A stretch of 64,000 nucleotides of DNA from Bartonella sp. HY328 (GTDB taxonomy: Bacteria > Pseudomonadota > Alphaproteobacteria > Rhizobiales > Rhizobiaceae), in NCBI RefSeq assembly GCF_025449335.1, contig NZ_CP104883.1, positions 1,294,501 through 1,358,500 of the forward strand. Direction: 5' to 3'. Below, piece after piece: positions 43,974 through 52,822 of the stretch; within the stretch, counting starts at the first letter, position 1; every line of letters starts with the position of its first letter. The notes below the pieces were generated by a model, which was given only the letters and a program-made list of their open reading frames with translations, ran no database searches and was not told the DNA's origin. The translations under genes were made by a program, and so were the position numbers.

Positions 43974-44620
43974 TGTCTGTTCGCCGTCTCGCTGATGAAT
44001 CTGTACAGCCCGATACATTTGCTTTTAATGCTGAAAATATGGCATGGGCTGAAAAAACCATTGCTAAATATCCAGAAGGTCGCCAGCAATCGGCGGTTAT
44101 TCCTTTGCTCATGCGTGCGCAAGAGCAGGATGGTTGGGTCACACGCGCGTCAATTGAGTATATCGCTGATTTGCTCGGTATGGCTTATATTCGTGTTTTG
44201 GAAGTAGCAACATTTTATACGCAGTTCCAGTTGAAGCCAGTGGGTACTAAAGCCCATGTGCAAATATGTGGTACAACTCCTTGCATGCTTCGCGGTTCAG
44301 GTGAATTGATCAAACTTTGCAAGAATAAGATCAACGAACAGGCATTTGAAACCAATGCGGACGGCACGCTTTCATGGGAAGAAGTCGAATGTTTGGGCGC
44401 TTGCGTTAATGCACCAATGGTGATGATTTTCAAAGATACGTATGAAGACCTAACACCAGAGCGTTTAGAAGAAATTATTGATGCTTTCGAGCGTGGTGAA
44501 GGTGCGTCAGTCCCTGTTGGGCCGCAAAATTCACGCAAGTCATCAGAACCAATCACAGGATTAACGTCATTGCTTGATGGTGATCAGGTAAAAGCTCAAG
44601 CTGTAAAGCCTAAAGAGTAG
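43973..44620 (+). CDS. nuoE: NADH-quinone oxidoreductase subunit E
   Basis: 215 aa (24-kDa subunit). It carries the 2Fe-2S cluster N1a: CGTTPCMLRG supplies two Cys and CLGACVNAPM two more. The C-terminal 40 residues (from about 175) are a Lys/Ser-rich extension often seen in rhizobial NuoE. Its ATG shares one base with the nuoD stop (TAATG). Confidence 0.96.
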   Translation: MSVRRLADESVQPDTFAFNAENMAWAEKTIAKYPEGRQQSAVIPLLMRAQEQDGWVTRASIEYIADLLGMAYIRVLEVATFYTQFQLKPVGTKAHVQICGTTPCMLRGSGELIKLCKNKINEQAFETNADGTLSWEEVECLGACVNAPMVMIFKDTYEDLTPERLEEIIDAFERGEGASVPVGPQNSRKSSEPITGLTSLLDGDQVKAQAVKPKE

Positions 44621-44684
44621 ATATGTTAATGAGTGAGATTGCTTTAAAAGCCGATGGTTACGGACGGAAAGGAATAGGTGAGAC

Positions 44685-45992
44685 ATGCTAGCTGATAAGG
44701 ATCGCATATTCACCAATATTTACGGATTAAAAGACACATCTCTTAAAGGTGCTATGTCTCGCGGCTGTTGGGACGGCACCAAAGGCATTATCGAAAAAGG
44801 CCGTGACTGGATCATCAATGAGATGAAAGCATCTGGTTTGCGTGGCCGTGGCGGTGCGGGTTTCCCGACTGGCATGAAATGGTCTTTCATGCCAAAGGTC
44901 AGTGATGGTCGTCCTCATTATTTGGTTGTCAATGCCGATGAGTCCGAACCTGGTACGTGTAAAGATAGAGAGATCTTGCGTCACGATCCCCATACTTTGA
45001 TTGAAGGCTGTGTTATCGCAACTTTTGCAATGGGCGCTCATACTGCTTTTATTTATGTACGCGGCGAATATATTCGCGAACGTGAAGCGCTGCAAGCGGC
45101 TATTGATGAATGCTATGATGCCGGACTTTTGGGTAAAAATCCAAAACATGGTCATCCTTGCGATATTATTGTGCATCATGGTGCTGGTGCTTATATTTGT
45201 GGTGAAGAAACTGCGCTGCTTGAAAGCTTGGAGGGTAAAAAAGGTCAGCCTCGTTTGAAGCCACCATTTCCAGCTAATATGGGTATTTATGGTTGCCCTA
45301 CAACCGTTAATAATGTTGAATCCATTGCGGTTGCGCCAACTATTTTGCGTCGTGGTGCAGAATGGTTTGCAGCTATTGGTCGCCCTAATAATGTGGGCAC
45401 CAAATTATTCATGATTTCCGGTCATGTAAATACACCTTGCACCGTTGAAGAAGCATTAGGCATTACTTTCCGTGAGCTTATTGAAAAACATGCCGGTGGT
45501 ATTCGTGGTGGCTGGGATAATTTCTTAGGCGTTATTCCAGGCGGCGCATCTTGTCCTGTCGTTCGCGGCGAAGACATGATCGATGTGATCATGGATTTTG
45601 ATGGTTTAAGGGAAGTTAAATCTTCTTTTGGTACTGGCGGTGCGATTGTTATGGATAAATCGACCGATATTATTAAAGCTATTTGGCGTATTGCAGCATT
45701 TTTTAAGCATGAAAGCTGTGGCCAATGTACACCATGCCGTGAAGGTACTGGTTGGATGATGCGTCTTTTGGGGCGCATGGTTGAGGGGCGCGCGCAAAAG
45801 CGCGAGATAGACCTTTTATTTGATGTGTCTAAGCAGGTTGAAGGGCATACGATTTGTGCGCTCGGCGATGCTGCTGCTTGGCCTATTCAGGGGCTTATTC
45901 GTAATTTCCGCCCTGAAATTGAAAAGCGGATTGATGAATATACCCATAATGCAGTGCAAAGCCGTAATATTGCGCTTGAAGCTGCTGAATAG
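44685..45992 (+). CDS. nuoF: NADH-quinone oxidoreductase subunit F
   Basis: 435 aa (51-kDa subunit), where NADH binds and FMN is reduced. The FMN/NADH loop GLRGRGGAGFPTGMKW lies at about 51-66; the N3 cluster ligands are in ESCGQCTPCREGTGW and the later Cys of HTICALGDAAAWP. The 64 bases after nuoE hold only a 22-codon frame overlapping its start. AATAGGTGAGAC precedes the ATG. Confidence 0.97.
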   Translation: MLADKDRIFTNIYGLKDTSLKGAMSRGCWDGTKGIIEKGRDWIINEMKASGLRGRGGAGFPTGMKWSFMPKVSDGRPHYLVVNADESEPGTCKDREILRHDPHTLIEGCVIATFAMGAHTAFIYVRGEYIREREALQAAIDECYDAGLLGKNPKHGHPCDIIVHHGAGAYICGEETALLESLEGKKGQPRLKPPFPANMGIYGCPTTVNNVESIAVAPTILRRGAEWFAAIGRPNNVGTKLFMISGHVNTPCTVEEALGITFRELIEKHAGGIRGGWDNFLGVIPGGASCPVVRGEDMIDVIMDFDGLREVKSSFGTGGAIVMDKSTDIIKAIWRIAAFFKHESCGQCTPCREGTGWMMRLLGRMVEGRAQKREIDLLFDVSKQVEGHTICALGDAAAWPIQGLIRNFRPEIEKRIDEYTHNAVQSRNIALEAAE

Positions 45993-46046
45993 GTTTTTTG
46001 GTTTAATTTCTAGGATAGGCGGCGAGACCGCCGGTTTGGAAAAACG

Positions 46047-48125
46047 ATGGCAAAGATCATAGTTGACGACAAGGAGATCGAGGTTCCCGATCACTATACG
46101 TTGCTACAAGCAGCGGAAGAGGCCGGAGCCGAGGTGCCCCGCTTTTGTTTTCACGAGCGTTTGTCTATCGCCGGCAATTGCCGCATGTGTTTGGTTGAAG
46201 TAAAAGGTGGGCCACCTAAGCCACAGGCTTCCTGTGCAATGGGCGTAAAAGACTTGCGCCCTGGTCCTAATGGTGAGCCACCGCAGATCTTTACAAAAAC
46301 ACCTATGGTAAAGCGCGCGCGTGAAAACGTCATGGAATTTCTTCTTATCAACCACCCGCTTGATTGTCCCATTTGCGATCAAGGTGGCGAGTGCGATTTG
46401 CAAGATCAAGCAATGGCTTATGGTCGTGATTTTTCACGTTATCAAGAAGATAAGCGTGCGGTAGAAGATAAATATATTGGGCCGTTGGTAAAAACAGTGA
46501 TGACACGTTGCATTCACTGCACACGCTGTGTGCGCTTTACCACCGAAGTTGCTGGTATTTCTGAGCTGGGGCTTATTGGTCGCGGCGAAGACGCTGAAAT
46601 CACCACCTATCTTGAAAAGGCAATGACATCAGAGCTTCAGGGCAATGTTATTGATCTTTGTCCTGTTGGTGCTTTGACATCACGCCCATATGCTTTCAAT
46701 GCACGCCCTTGGGAACTTAGCAAAACTGAAACAATTGACGTTATGGATGCAGTTGGTTCGGCTATCCGTGTTGACTCGCGTGGCCGCGAAGTTATGCGTA
46801 TTATGCCACGGGTTAATGAAGCTATTAATGAAGAATGGATTTCAGATAAGAGCCGTTTCATCTGGGATGGTTTAAAAACCCAGCGTCTTGATCGCCCTTA
46901 TATTCGCAATAGCCAAGGTCGGTTAATGTCAGCAAGTTGGCAAGAAGCTTTTGCGGCGATTAAAGTTGCGATTGATAAGGCAAATGCCACAAAAATTGGT
47001 GCTATTGCTGGTGATCTTGCGACAGTTGAAGAAATCTATGCACTAAAATCATTGCTTAATGCGCTTGGTTCCACCCATTATGATTGCCGCCAAGATGGCG
47101 CTGCTCATGATCCAAAAGCGGGTCGCGCTAGCTATATTTTCAATACAACGATTGCCGGTATTGAGCAGTCCGATGCATTGATTATCATTGGTAGTAATCC
47201 ACGTTTTGAAGCATCGGTTCTTAATGCCCGTATTCGTAAACGCCAAAGAAAAAGCGATTATCCAATTGCTGTGATTGGTGAGCGCGGTGAAATGCGCTAT
47301 CCTTTCGAATATCTTGGGGCAGGGGAAGAAACACTCAGTCAACTTATTGATGGCAAGCTGTCATTCCTTGAAAAATTGAAAACTGCTCAAAAACCTATGA
47401 TTATTATAGGTCAGGGTGCGCTTAGCGGCGAAAATGGTGCTAATATTGCTAAGGCAGCTGCAAAGCTTGCTACAATTATTGGTGCGGTTAATGACGAGTG
47501 GAATGGCTTTAATGTCCTCCATACGGCAGCTTCACGCGTGGGCGGACTTGATCTTGGTTTTGTTGCCGAAGATAATGCAAGCGCGAAAGATGTTGTAAGC
47601 GATAGCGAAGTGTTATTCTTGCTTGGTGCTGATGAAATTGATTTGAATGCTAAAAAGGGCTTCACAATTTATATTGGTAGTCATGGTGATAATGGCGCAC
47701 ATAATGCAGATATTATTTTGCCCGGTGCAGCTTACACTGAAAAATCAGGTATTTTTGTAAATACTGAAGGCCGCGTGCAGATGACCAATCGTGCAACTTT
47801 TGCTCCTGGTGAAGCAAAAGAAGATTGGGCAATTTTACGCGCATTGTCTGATGTTTTGGGTGTGCGTTTGCCTTATGACTCACTTGGTGCTTTAAGACGT
47901 AAGCTTTATAGTGAGTATCCACACTTTGCCGCCATTGATGATGTTTTGGTGGGTGACGTTAAAGATATTACCACTTTGGCGAATGGCTTTAAAACCCTTG
48001 GTTCAGCAAAATTCGTTTTACCTATACAAGATTTCTATCTTACCAATCCGATCGCACGCTCATCTGCCATTATGGCTGAGTGTTCGGCGCTTGCAAGCGG
48101 TCGCATTCCGCAAGCAGCAGAATAA
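46047..48125 (+). CDS. nuoG: NADH-quinone oxidoreductase subunit G
   Basis: 692 aa (75-kDa subunit). Iron-sulfur ligands appear in order: the 2Fe-2S domain with RFCFHERLSIAGNCRMCLVEV and ASCAMGV, the HPLDCPICDQGGECDLQD block (with a further His ligand), and the 4Fe-4S set RCIHCTRCVRF plus LCPVGALTS. The rest is a molybdopterin-oxidoreductase-like domain without cofactor, as in alphaproteobacteria. It lies 54 nt after nuoF. Confidence 0.97.
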   Translation: MAKIIVDDKEIEVPDHYTLLQAAEEAGAEVPRFCFHERLSIAGNCRMCLVEVKGGPPKPQASCAMGVKDLRPGPNGEPPQIFTKTPMVKRARENVMEFLLINHPLDCPICDQGGECDLQDQAMAYGRDFSRYQEDKRAVEDKYIGPLVKTVMTRCIHCTRCVRFTTEVAGISELGLIGRGEDAEITTYLEKAMTSELQGNVIDLCPVGALTSRPYAFNARPWELSKTETIDVMDAVGSAIRVDSRGREVMRIMPRVNEAINEEWISDKSRFIWDGLKTQRLDRPYIRNSQGRLMSASWQEAFAAIKVAIDKANATKIGAIAGDLATVEEIYALKSLLNALGSTHYDCRQDGAAHDPKAGRASYIFNTTIAGIEQSDALIIIGSNPRFEASVLNARIRKRQRKSDYPIAVIGERGEMRYPFEYLGAGEETLSQLIDGKLSFLEKLKTAQKPMIIIGQGALSGENGANIAKAAAKLATIIGAVNDEWNGFNVLHTAASRVGGLDLGFVAEDNASAKDVVSDSEVLFLLGADEIDLNAKKGFTIYIGSHGDNGAHNADIILPGAAYTEKSGIFVNTEGRVQMTNRATFAPGEAKEDWAILRALSDVLGVRLPYDSLGALRRKLYSEYPHFAAIDDVLVGDVKDITTLANGFKTLGSAKFVLPIQDFYLTNPIARSSAIMAECSALASGRIPQAAE

Positions 48126-48152
48126 TGGTTACAAGAGGAAGAGTGATATAAA

Positions 48153-49190
48153 ATGTTAGATTTCTTCTTGATGCAGATATTGTTGCCAATCGGGCAGTCG
48201 CTATTATTTATTGTAGCACTGTTGGTTATCATTGCATTCTTGCTTTTAGCAGATCGTAAGATTTGGGCAGCGGTTCAATTGCGTCGCGGTCCCAATGTTG
48301 TTGGTCCATTTGGTCTTTTCCAATCTTTTGCGGATTTGATTAAGTTTATTGTTAAAGAACCTGTCATTCCAGCTGGTGCAAATAAAGGTATTTTCCTTCT
48401 TGCTCCATTCATTTCGGCAGGCCTTGCCCTTTGTGGTTGGGCGGTTATTCCGGTTAACGAAGGTTGGGCAGTTGCTAATATTAATGTCGGCATGCTTTAT
48501 GTATTCGCTATTTCGTCGTTAGAAGTTTATGGCGTAATTATGGGCGGCTGGGCATCAAACTCCAAATATCCATTTCTTGGTGCATTGCGCTCTGCGGCGC
48601 AAATGGTATCTTACGAAGTGTCCATTGGTTTTGTGATTGTGACGGTGCTACTTTGCGTAGGTTCGCTCGATCTTACTCAAATTGTGCTTGCACAAAAAGA
48701 TGGTATCGGCACTATGGCTGGTTTGCCATTTGCATCATTCCTTGATTGGCATTGGCTAGGCCTTTTCCCAATGTTCGTGATTTTCTTTATTTCAGCACTT
48801 GCTGAAACAAACCGCCCACCTTTTGATTTGGTTGAAGCAGAATCTGAACTTGTGGCTGGTCACATGGTTGAATATTCTTCAGGCCCATATCTTCTTTACA
48901 TGCTTGGCGAATATGTTGCGATTGTTTTGATGTGCGCCTTGACCACGATTTTATTCTTGGGTGGTTGGTTGCCGCCGCTTGATGTTTGGTGGCTCAATTG
49001 GATACCGGGTGTGTTCTGGTTCTTGTTCAAAGTTTGCGCTGTATTCTTTATGATTGCGATGGTTAAAGCTTTCGTTCCACGTTATCGTTATGATCAGCTC
49101 ATGCGTCTTGGTTGGAAAGTCTTCTTGCCTATTTCACTTGCAATGGTCGTGCTTACGGCTGCATTCTTAAAAATTACTGGTCTGGCATAG
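48153..49190 (+). CDS. nuoH: NADH-quinone oxidoreductase subunit H
   Basis: 345 aa, eight membrane helices (ND1). It joins the membrane arm to the quinone module. Signatures: AAVQLRRGPNVVGPFGLFQSFADLIKF and the loop AETNRPPFDLVEAESELVAGHMVEYSS with the acidic residues that take part in coupling. Upstream GAGGAAGAG serves as ribosome site. Confidence 0.97.
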   Translation: MLDFFLMQILLPIGQSLLFIVALLVIIAFLLLADRKIWAAVQLRRGPNVVGPFGLFQSFADLIKFIVKEPVIPAGANKGIFLLAPFISAGLALCGWAVIPVNEGWAVANINVGMLYVFAISSLEVYGVIMGGWASNSKYPFLGALRSAAQMVSYEVSIGFVIVTVLLCVGSLDLTQIVLAQKDGIGTMAGLPFASFLDWHWLGLFPMFVIFFISALAETNRPPFDLVEAESELVAGHMVEYSSGPYLLYMLGEYVAIVLMCALTTILFLGGWLPPLDVWWLNWIPGVFWFLFKVCAVFFMIAMVKAFVPRYRYDQLMRLGWKVFLPISLAMVVLTAAFLKITGLA

Positions 49191-49202
49191 GAGTTTAAGA
49201 TA

Positions 49203-49694
49203 ATGTCAAGTCTTTTCCAAGCTGCTAAATCTTTATTGCTACTTGAATTGGTAAGTGCCTTTTTTCTTGCCTGCAAGCAATTTGTAGCACCAAAGCCAAC
49301 CATCAATTATCCTTATGAAAAAGGTCGTATTTCACCACGTTTTCGTGGTGAACATGCGCTTCGCCGTTATCCAAATGGTGAAGAACGCTGCATTGCTTGT
49401 AAATTATGTGAAGCTATTTGTCCTGCACAAGCTATTACCATTGAAGCTGGCCCACGCCGTAATGATGGTACAAGGCGTACAGTGCGTTACGATATTGACA
49501 TGGTAAAGTGCATTTATTGTGGTTTTTGCCAAGAGGCATGCCCAGTTGAAGCGATTGTTGAGGGACCAAATTTTGAATTTGCGACTGAAACCCGCGAAGA
49601 GCTTTATTATGATAAGGAAAAGTTGCTCGCTAATGGTGATCGTTGGGAGCGCGAAATTGCTCGCAATATTGCGCTTGATGCACCGTATCGTTAA
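49203..49694 (+). CDS. nuoI: NADH-quinone oxidoreductase subunit I
   Basis: 163 aa (23-kDa subunit, TYKY). It has an N-terminal amphipathic/hydrophobic anchor and two 4Fe-4S ferredoxin motifs, CIACKLCEAICPAQAI and CIYCGFCQEACPVEAI, for clusters N6a and N6b. It starts 12 nt after nuoH. A 200-nt gap with several hairpins follows before nuoJ. Confidence 0.97.
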   Translation: MSSLFQAAKSLLLLELVSAFFLACKQFVAPKPTINYPYEKGRISPRFRGEHALRRYPNGEERCIACKLCEAICPAQAITIEAGPRRNDGTRRTVRYDIDMVKCIYCGFCQEACPVEAIVEGPNFEFATETREELYYDKEKLLANGDRWEREIARNIALDAPYR

Positions 49695-49783
49695 TATTTT
49701 AGTATAACCTTAATATCGCATTGTAACTATTTGTTTTATATGTGGTTATGGGGTTTTATTTAAGGCTGTTTAGGCAGTTTTTC

Positions 49784-49868
49784 GAGGGGCAAAAGTTTGA
49801 CCCTCTTGTCATCGGAAGCTTTAATTGAGCTTCTTTCAGGCGAAGACGTGGCGCTTTCATTCCACGTC
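49784..49868 (+). other. Three small hairpins in the nuoI-nuoJ gap
   Basis: GAGGG/CCCTC (49784-49805), GAAGCT/AGCTTC (49815-49833) and GACGTGG/CCACGTC (49845-49868) stand in a row, without a T-tract. They could protect or process the mRNA between the two halves of the operon, or be part of a partial terminator. Confidence 0.5.
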
Positions 49869-49896
49869 ACTGCGTTGAATTATCTTGGGGAACCCC

Positions 49897-50511
49897 ATGC
49901 TAACTGGTCCTGTGGTTGCGTTTTTTTATCTGTTCTCGTTCATTTTGATCGCAAGTGCCGTAATGGTGGTGGCGGCACGTAACCCCGTTCATTCGGTTCT
50001 TTTCCTCATTTTGGCTTTTTTCAATGCCGCAGCATTATTTTTGCTCACCGGCGCTGAATTTTTGGCCATGATCTTGCTTGTGGTTTATGTCGGTGCGGTT
50101 GCGGTATTGTTCTTGTTTGTGGTCATGATGCTTGATGTGGACTTTGCCGAATTAAAGCGCGGTGCATTGCAATATGCGCCAATTGGTGCGCTTGTCGGTG
50201 TTATTTTACTTATTGAGCTTGTGGTTGTTTTTACTTCCAACTCGATCATTCCAGATGTTGCCATTGCTGCAAAAGCAGCAAGTGATGTTGCTAAAACCAA
50301 TACTCAAGCGCTTGGTGAAATACTTTATACTGATTATGTATTGTATTTCCAATTAGCCGGTTTGGTGCTTTTGGTTGCTATGATTGGGGCAATTGTTTTG
50401 ACATTGCGTCACCGCCCTAATGTTAAGCGCCAATCAATTGCTGCCCAAGTTGCACGTACACCTGAAACTGCCATTGAGATTAAAAAAGTCGAATCCAATA
50501 AAGGTATTTAA
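49897..50511 (+). CDS. nuoJ: NADH-quinone oxidoreductase subunit J
   Basis: 204 aa (ND6), five membrane helices. Signature: ARNPVHSVLFLILAFFNAAALFLLTGAEFLAMILLVVYVGAVAVLFLFVVMML. The C-terminal tail is Lys-rich and soluble. The ATG at 49897 fits the family head MLTGPVVAFFYLFS; a TTG four codons earlier is less likely. Confidence 0.95.
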   Translation: MLTGPVVAFFYLFSFILIASAVMVVAARNPVHSVLFLILAFFNAAALFLLTGAEFLAMILLVVYVGAVAVLFLFVVMMLDVDFAELKRGALQYAPIGALVGVILLIELVVVFTSNSIIPDVAIAAKAASDVAKTNTQALGEILYTDYVLYFQLAGLVLLVAMIGAIVLTLRHRPNVKRQSIAAQVARTPETAIEIKKVESNKGI

Positions 50512-50524
50512 CGGGAAGAAAAAA

Positions 50525-50833
50525 ATGCATATAGAAATTGCTCACTATCTGACCGTTTCGGCGATCTTGTTCACGATTGGCGTTTTCGGTATTTTTCTAA
50601 ATCGTAAGAATGTTATTATTATTTTAATGTCGGTAGAGCTTATTTTGCTCTCGGCTAATTTAAATTTCGTAGCATTCTCTGCTGTTTTAAATGATTTGGT
50701 AGGCCAAGTCTTTGCACTTTTCGTGCTAACAGTTGCTGCTGCAGAAACAGCAATTGGTCTTGCCATACTTGTTGTATTCTTCCGTAATCGCGGTTCTATC
50801 GCGGTGGAAGATGTCAATATGATGAAAGGTTGA
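50525..50833 (+). CDS. nuoK: NADH-quinone oxidoreductase subunit K
   Basis: 102 aa, the family length, three helices (ND4L). The membrane Glu residues of the coupling path are in IIILMSVELILLSANLNFV and TVAAAETAIGLAILV. GGGAAG lies 8 nt before the ATG at 50525; the frame is open further upstream, but that would overlap nuoJ by 90 nt. Confidence 0.96.
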   Translation: MHIEIAHYLTVSAILFTIGVFGIFLNRKNVIIILMSVELILLSANLNFVAFSAVLNDLVGQVFALFVLTVAAAETAIGLAILVVFFRNRGSIAVEDVNMMKG

Positions 50834-50839
50834 CGCATC

Positions 50840-52822
50840 ATGTTATTTGACGCAATCGTCTTCCTTCCACTAATTGGTTTTCTCATTGCTGGTCTTTTTG
50901 GCAATAGCATCGGTGCGCGTGCAAGTGAATTAGTCACCTGTAGCTTAATGGTTGTTGTTGCCATATTGTCTTGGGTTGCATTTATTACAATTGCAATGAA
51001 TGCAAATGGTGAAACTCAGCATGTGGAGGTGCTTAGCTGGATTTTATCAGGTACATTGGACTTTGATTGGGCTTTTCGGGTTGATACTCTAACCGCAATT
51101 ATGTTGGTTGTTGTTAATACCGTATCGGCGCTCGTGCATATCTATTCAATCGGTTACATGCACCATGATCCTAGCCGTCCCCGCTTTTTTGCTTATCTTT
51201 CGCTTTTCACCTTTATGATGTTGATGTTGATCACGTCTGACAATCTCGTCCAAATGTTTTTTGGTTGGGAAGGCGTTGGTCTTGCTTCTTATTTGCTTAT
51301 TGGCTTTTGGTATCAAAAACCTTCAGCTAGCAAAGCAGCTATGAAAGCTTTCGTGGTGAACCGCGTTGGTGACTTTGGTTTCCTACTCGGCATGTTTAGC
51401 ATTTTTGTGATTTTCGGTGTTGTTGGGTTTGAAGATATTTTTGCCCGTGCGGGAAGTGGCGACTATGCTAATACTTTCACCTTCTTAAGCTGGGAAGTTG
51501 ACCGCACTAATGCATTGACGATCACCTGCTTATTGTTATTCATTGGTGCAATGGGTAAATCAGCGCAGTTTTTGTTGCATACTTGGTTGCCTGATGCGAT
51601 GGAAGGCCCAACTCCAGTTTCTGCTCTTATCCATGCGGCTACCATGGTGACGGCTGGTGTGTTCATGGTTGCACGTATGTCGCCAATCTTTGAACTTTCG
51701 CCTACAGCCTTGACAGTCATTACCTTTATTGGTGCGACAACTGCATTTTTTGCGGCGACTGTTGGCCTTGTGCAAAATGATATTAAGCGCGTTATTGCTT
51801 ATTCAACTTGTTCGCAGCTTGGTTATATGTTTGTGGCTCTTGGTGTTGGCGCTTATGGCGCGGCAGTATTCCATTTGTTCACCCACGCTTTCTTCAAGGC
51901 ATTATTGTTCCTTGGCGCCGGTTCGGTGATCCATGCTGTGTCTGATGAACAAGATATGCGTCATATGGGTGGCTTACGTAAATATATTCCAACCACTTAT
52001 TGGATGATGATTATCGGTACAATCGCTTTGACTGGCGTTGGTATTCCAGGAACGGTTATCGGTACTGCTGGTTTCTTCTCCAAGGATGCAATTATTGAAT
52101 CGGCTTATGCTGCCCATAATGCTGCATCAGGCTATGGTTTCTGGCTTCTTGTCATTGCCGCCTTTATGACCAGTTTCTATTCATGGCGTTTGATTTTCCT
52201 TACCTTCCACGGCAAACCACGCGCAACGGCTGATGTTATGCATCATGTGCATGAATCTGGGCCTGTTATGTTAGCGCCATTATTTGTTTTGGCGGTTGGC
52301 GCTTTGCTTGCTGGCTTTATCTTTATGCCTTATTTCTTTGGCGATCATTATGACGCTTTTTGGAAAGGTGCATTATTTACTTCCGAGCATAACCATGTGA
52401 TGCATGAAGCTCACGGCGTGCCAGTTTGGGTAAAATGGTCGCCCTTTATTGTTATGGCTCTTGGTTTCGTTCTTGCTTTTTGGTTCTATATCATTTCGCC
52501 AGCCGTTCCAAAGGCACTTGCAACAGCAATGCCACGCCTTTACAAATTTCTGCTCAATAAATGGTATATTGACGAATTATATGACGCTATTTTCGTTCGT
52601 CCCACCTTTGCCATTGGCCGTTTCTTCTGGAAGGTCGTTGACGGAAAAATAATTGACGGACTAGGGCCAAATGGTCTTGCCAGTCTTGTTCTTACTATTA
52701 CCAATAAGGTCGCTGTACGTATGCAAACCGGCTATCTCTATCATTATGCATTTGCGATGCTTATCGGTGTTGCAGCCCTCATCACTTGGATGATGTTTGG
52801 AACATTTTGGAGTGTAAACTGA
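50840..52822 (+). CDS. nuoL: NADH-quinone oxidoreductase subunit L
   Basis: 660 aa (ND5), an antiporter-like proton-pumping subunit with about 16 helices. Conserved blocks: MFFGWEGVGLASYLLIGFW (Glu of the coupling path), HTWLPDAMEGPTPVSALIHAATMVTAGVF, and FSKDAIIE with the lysine. The C-terminal long lateral helix is in place. It starts 6 nt after nuoK and its stop overlaps nuoM (TGATG). Confidence 0.97.
   Translation: MLFDAIVFLPLIGFLIAGLFGNSIGARASELVTCSLMVVVAILSWVAFITIAMNANGETQHVEVLSWILSGTLDFDWAFRVDTLTAIMLVVVNTVSALVHIYSIGYMHHDPSRPRFFAYLSLFTFMMLMLITSDNLVQMFFGWEGVGLASYLLIGFWYQKPSASKAAMKAFVVNRVGDFGFLLGMFSIFVIFGVVGFEDIFARAGSGDYANTFTFLSWEVDRTNALTITCLLLFIGAMGKSAQFLLHTWLPDAMEGPTPVSALIHAATMVTAGVFMVARMSPIFELSPTALTVITFIGATTAFFAATVGLVQNDIKRVIAYSTCSQLGYMFVALGVGAYGAAVFHLFTHAFFKALLFLGAGSVIHAVSDEQDMRHMGGLRKYIPTTYWMMIIGTIALTGVGIPGTVIGTAGFFSKDAIIESAYAAHNAASGYGFWLLVIAAFMTSFYSWRLIFLTFHGKPRATADVMHHVHESGPVMLAPLFVLAVGALLAGFIFMPYFFGDHYDAFWKGALFTSEHNHVMHEAHGVPVWVKWSPFIVMALGFVLAFWFYIISPAVPKALATAMPRLYKFLLNKWYIDELYDAIFVRPTFAIGRFFWKVVDGKIIDGLGPNGLASLVLTITNKVAVRMQTGYLYHYAFAMLIGVAALITWMMFGTFWSVN

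Noticed and set aside
44623..44691. 22-codon frame between nuoE and nuoF
   Set aside because: It overlaps the nuoF start and has no ribosome site; relatives sometimes have a gene here, but 22 codons are not evidence of a remnant.
46047..48125. NuoG as a formate-dehydrogenase-like molybdenum enzyme
   Set aside because: The cluster ligands and the setting in the nuo operon show the complex I subunit; the molybdopterin-like domain is a known relic.
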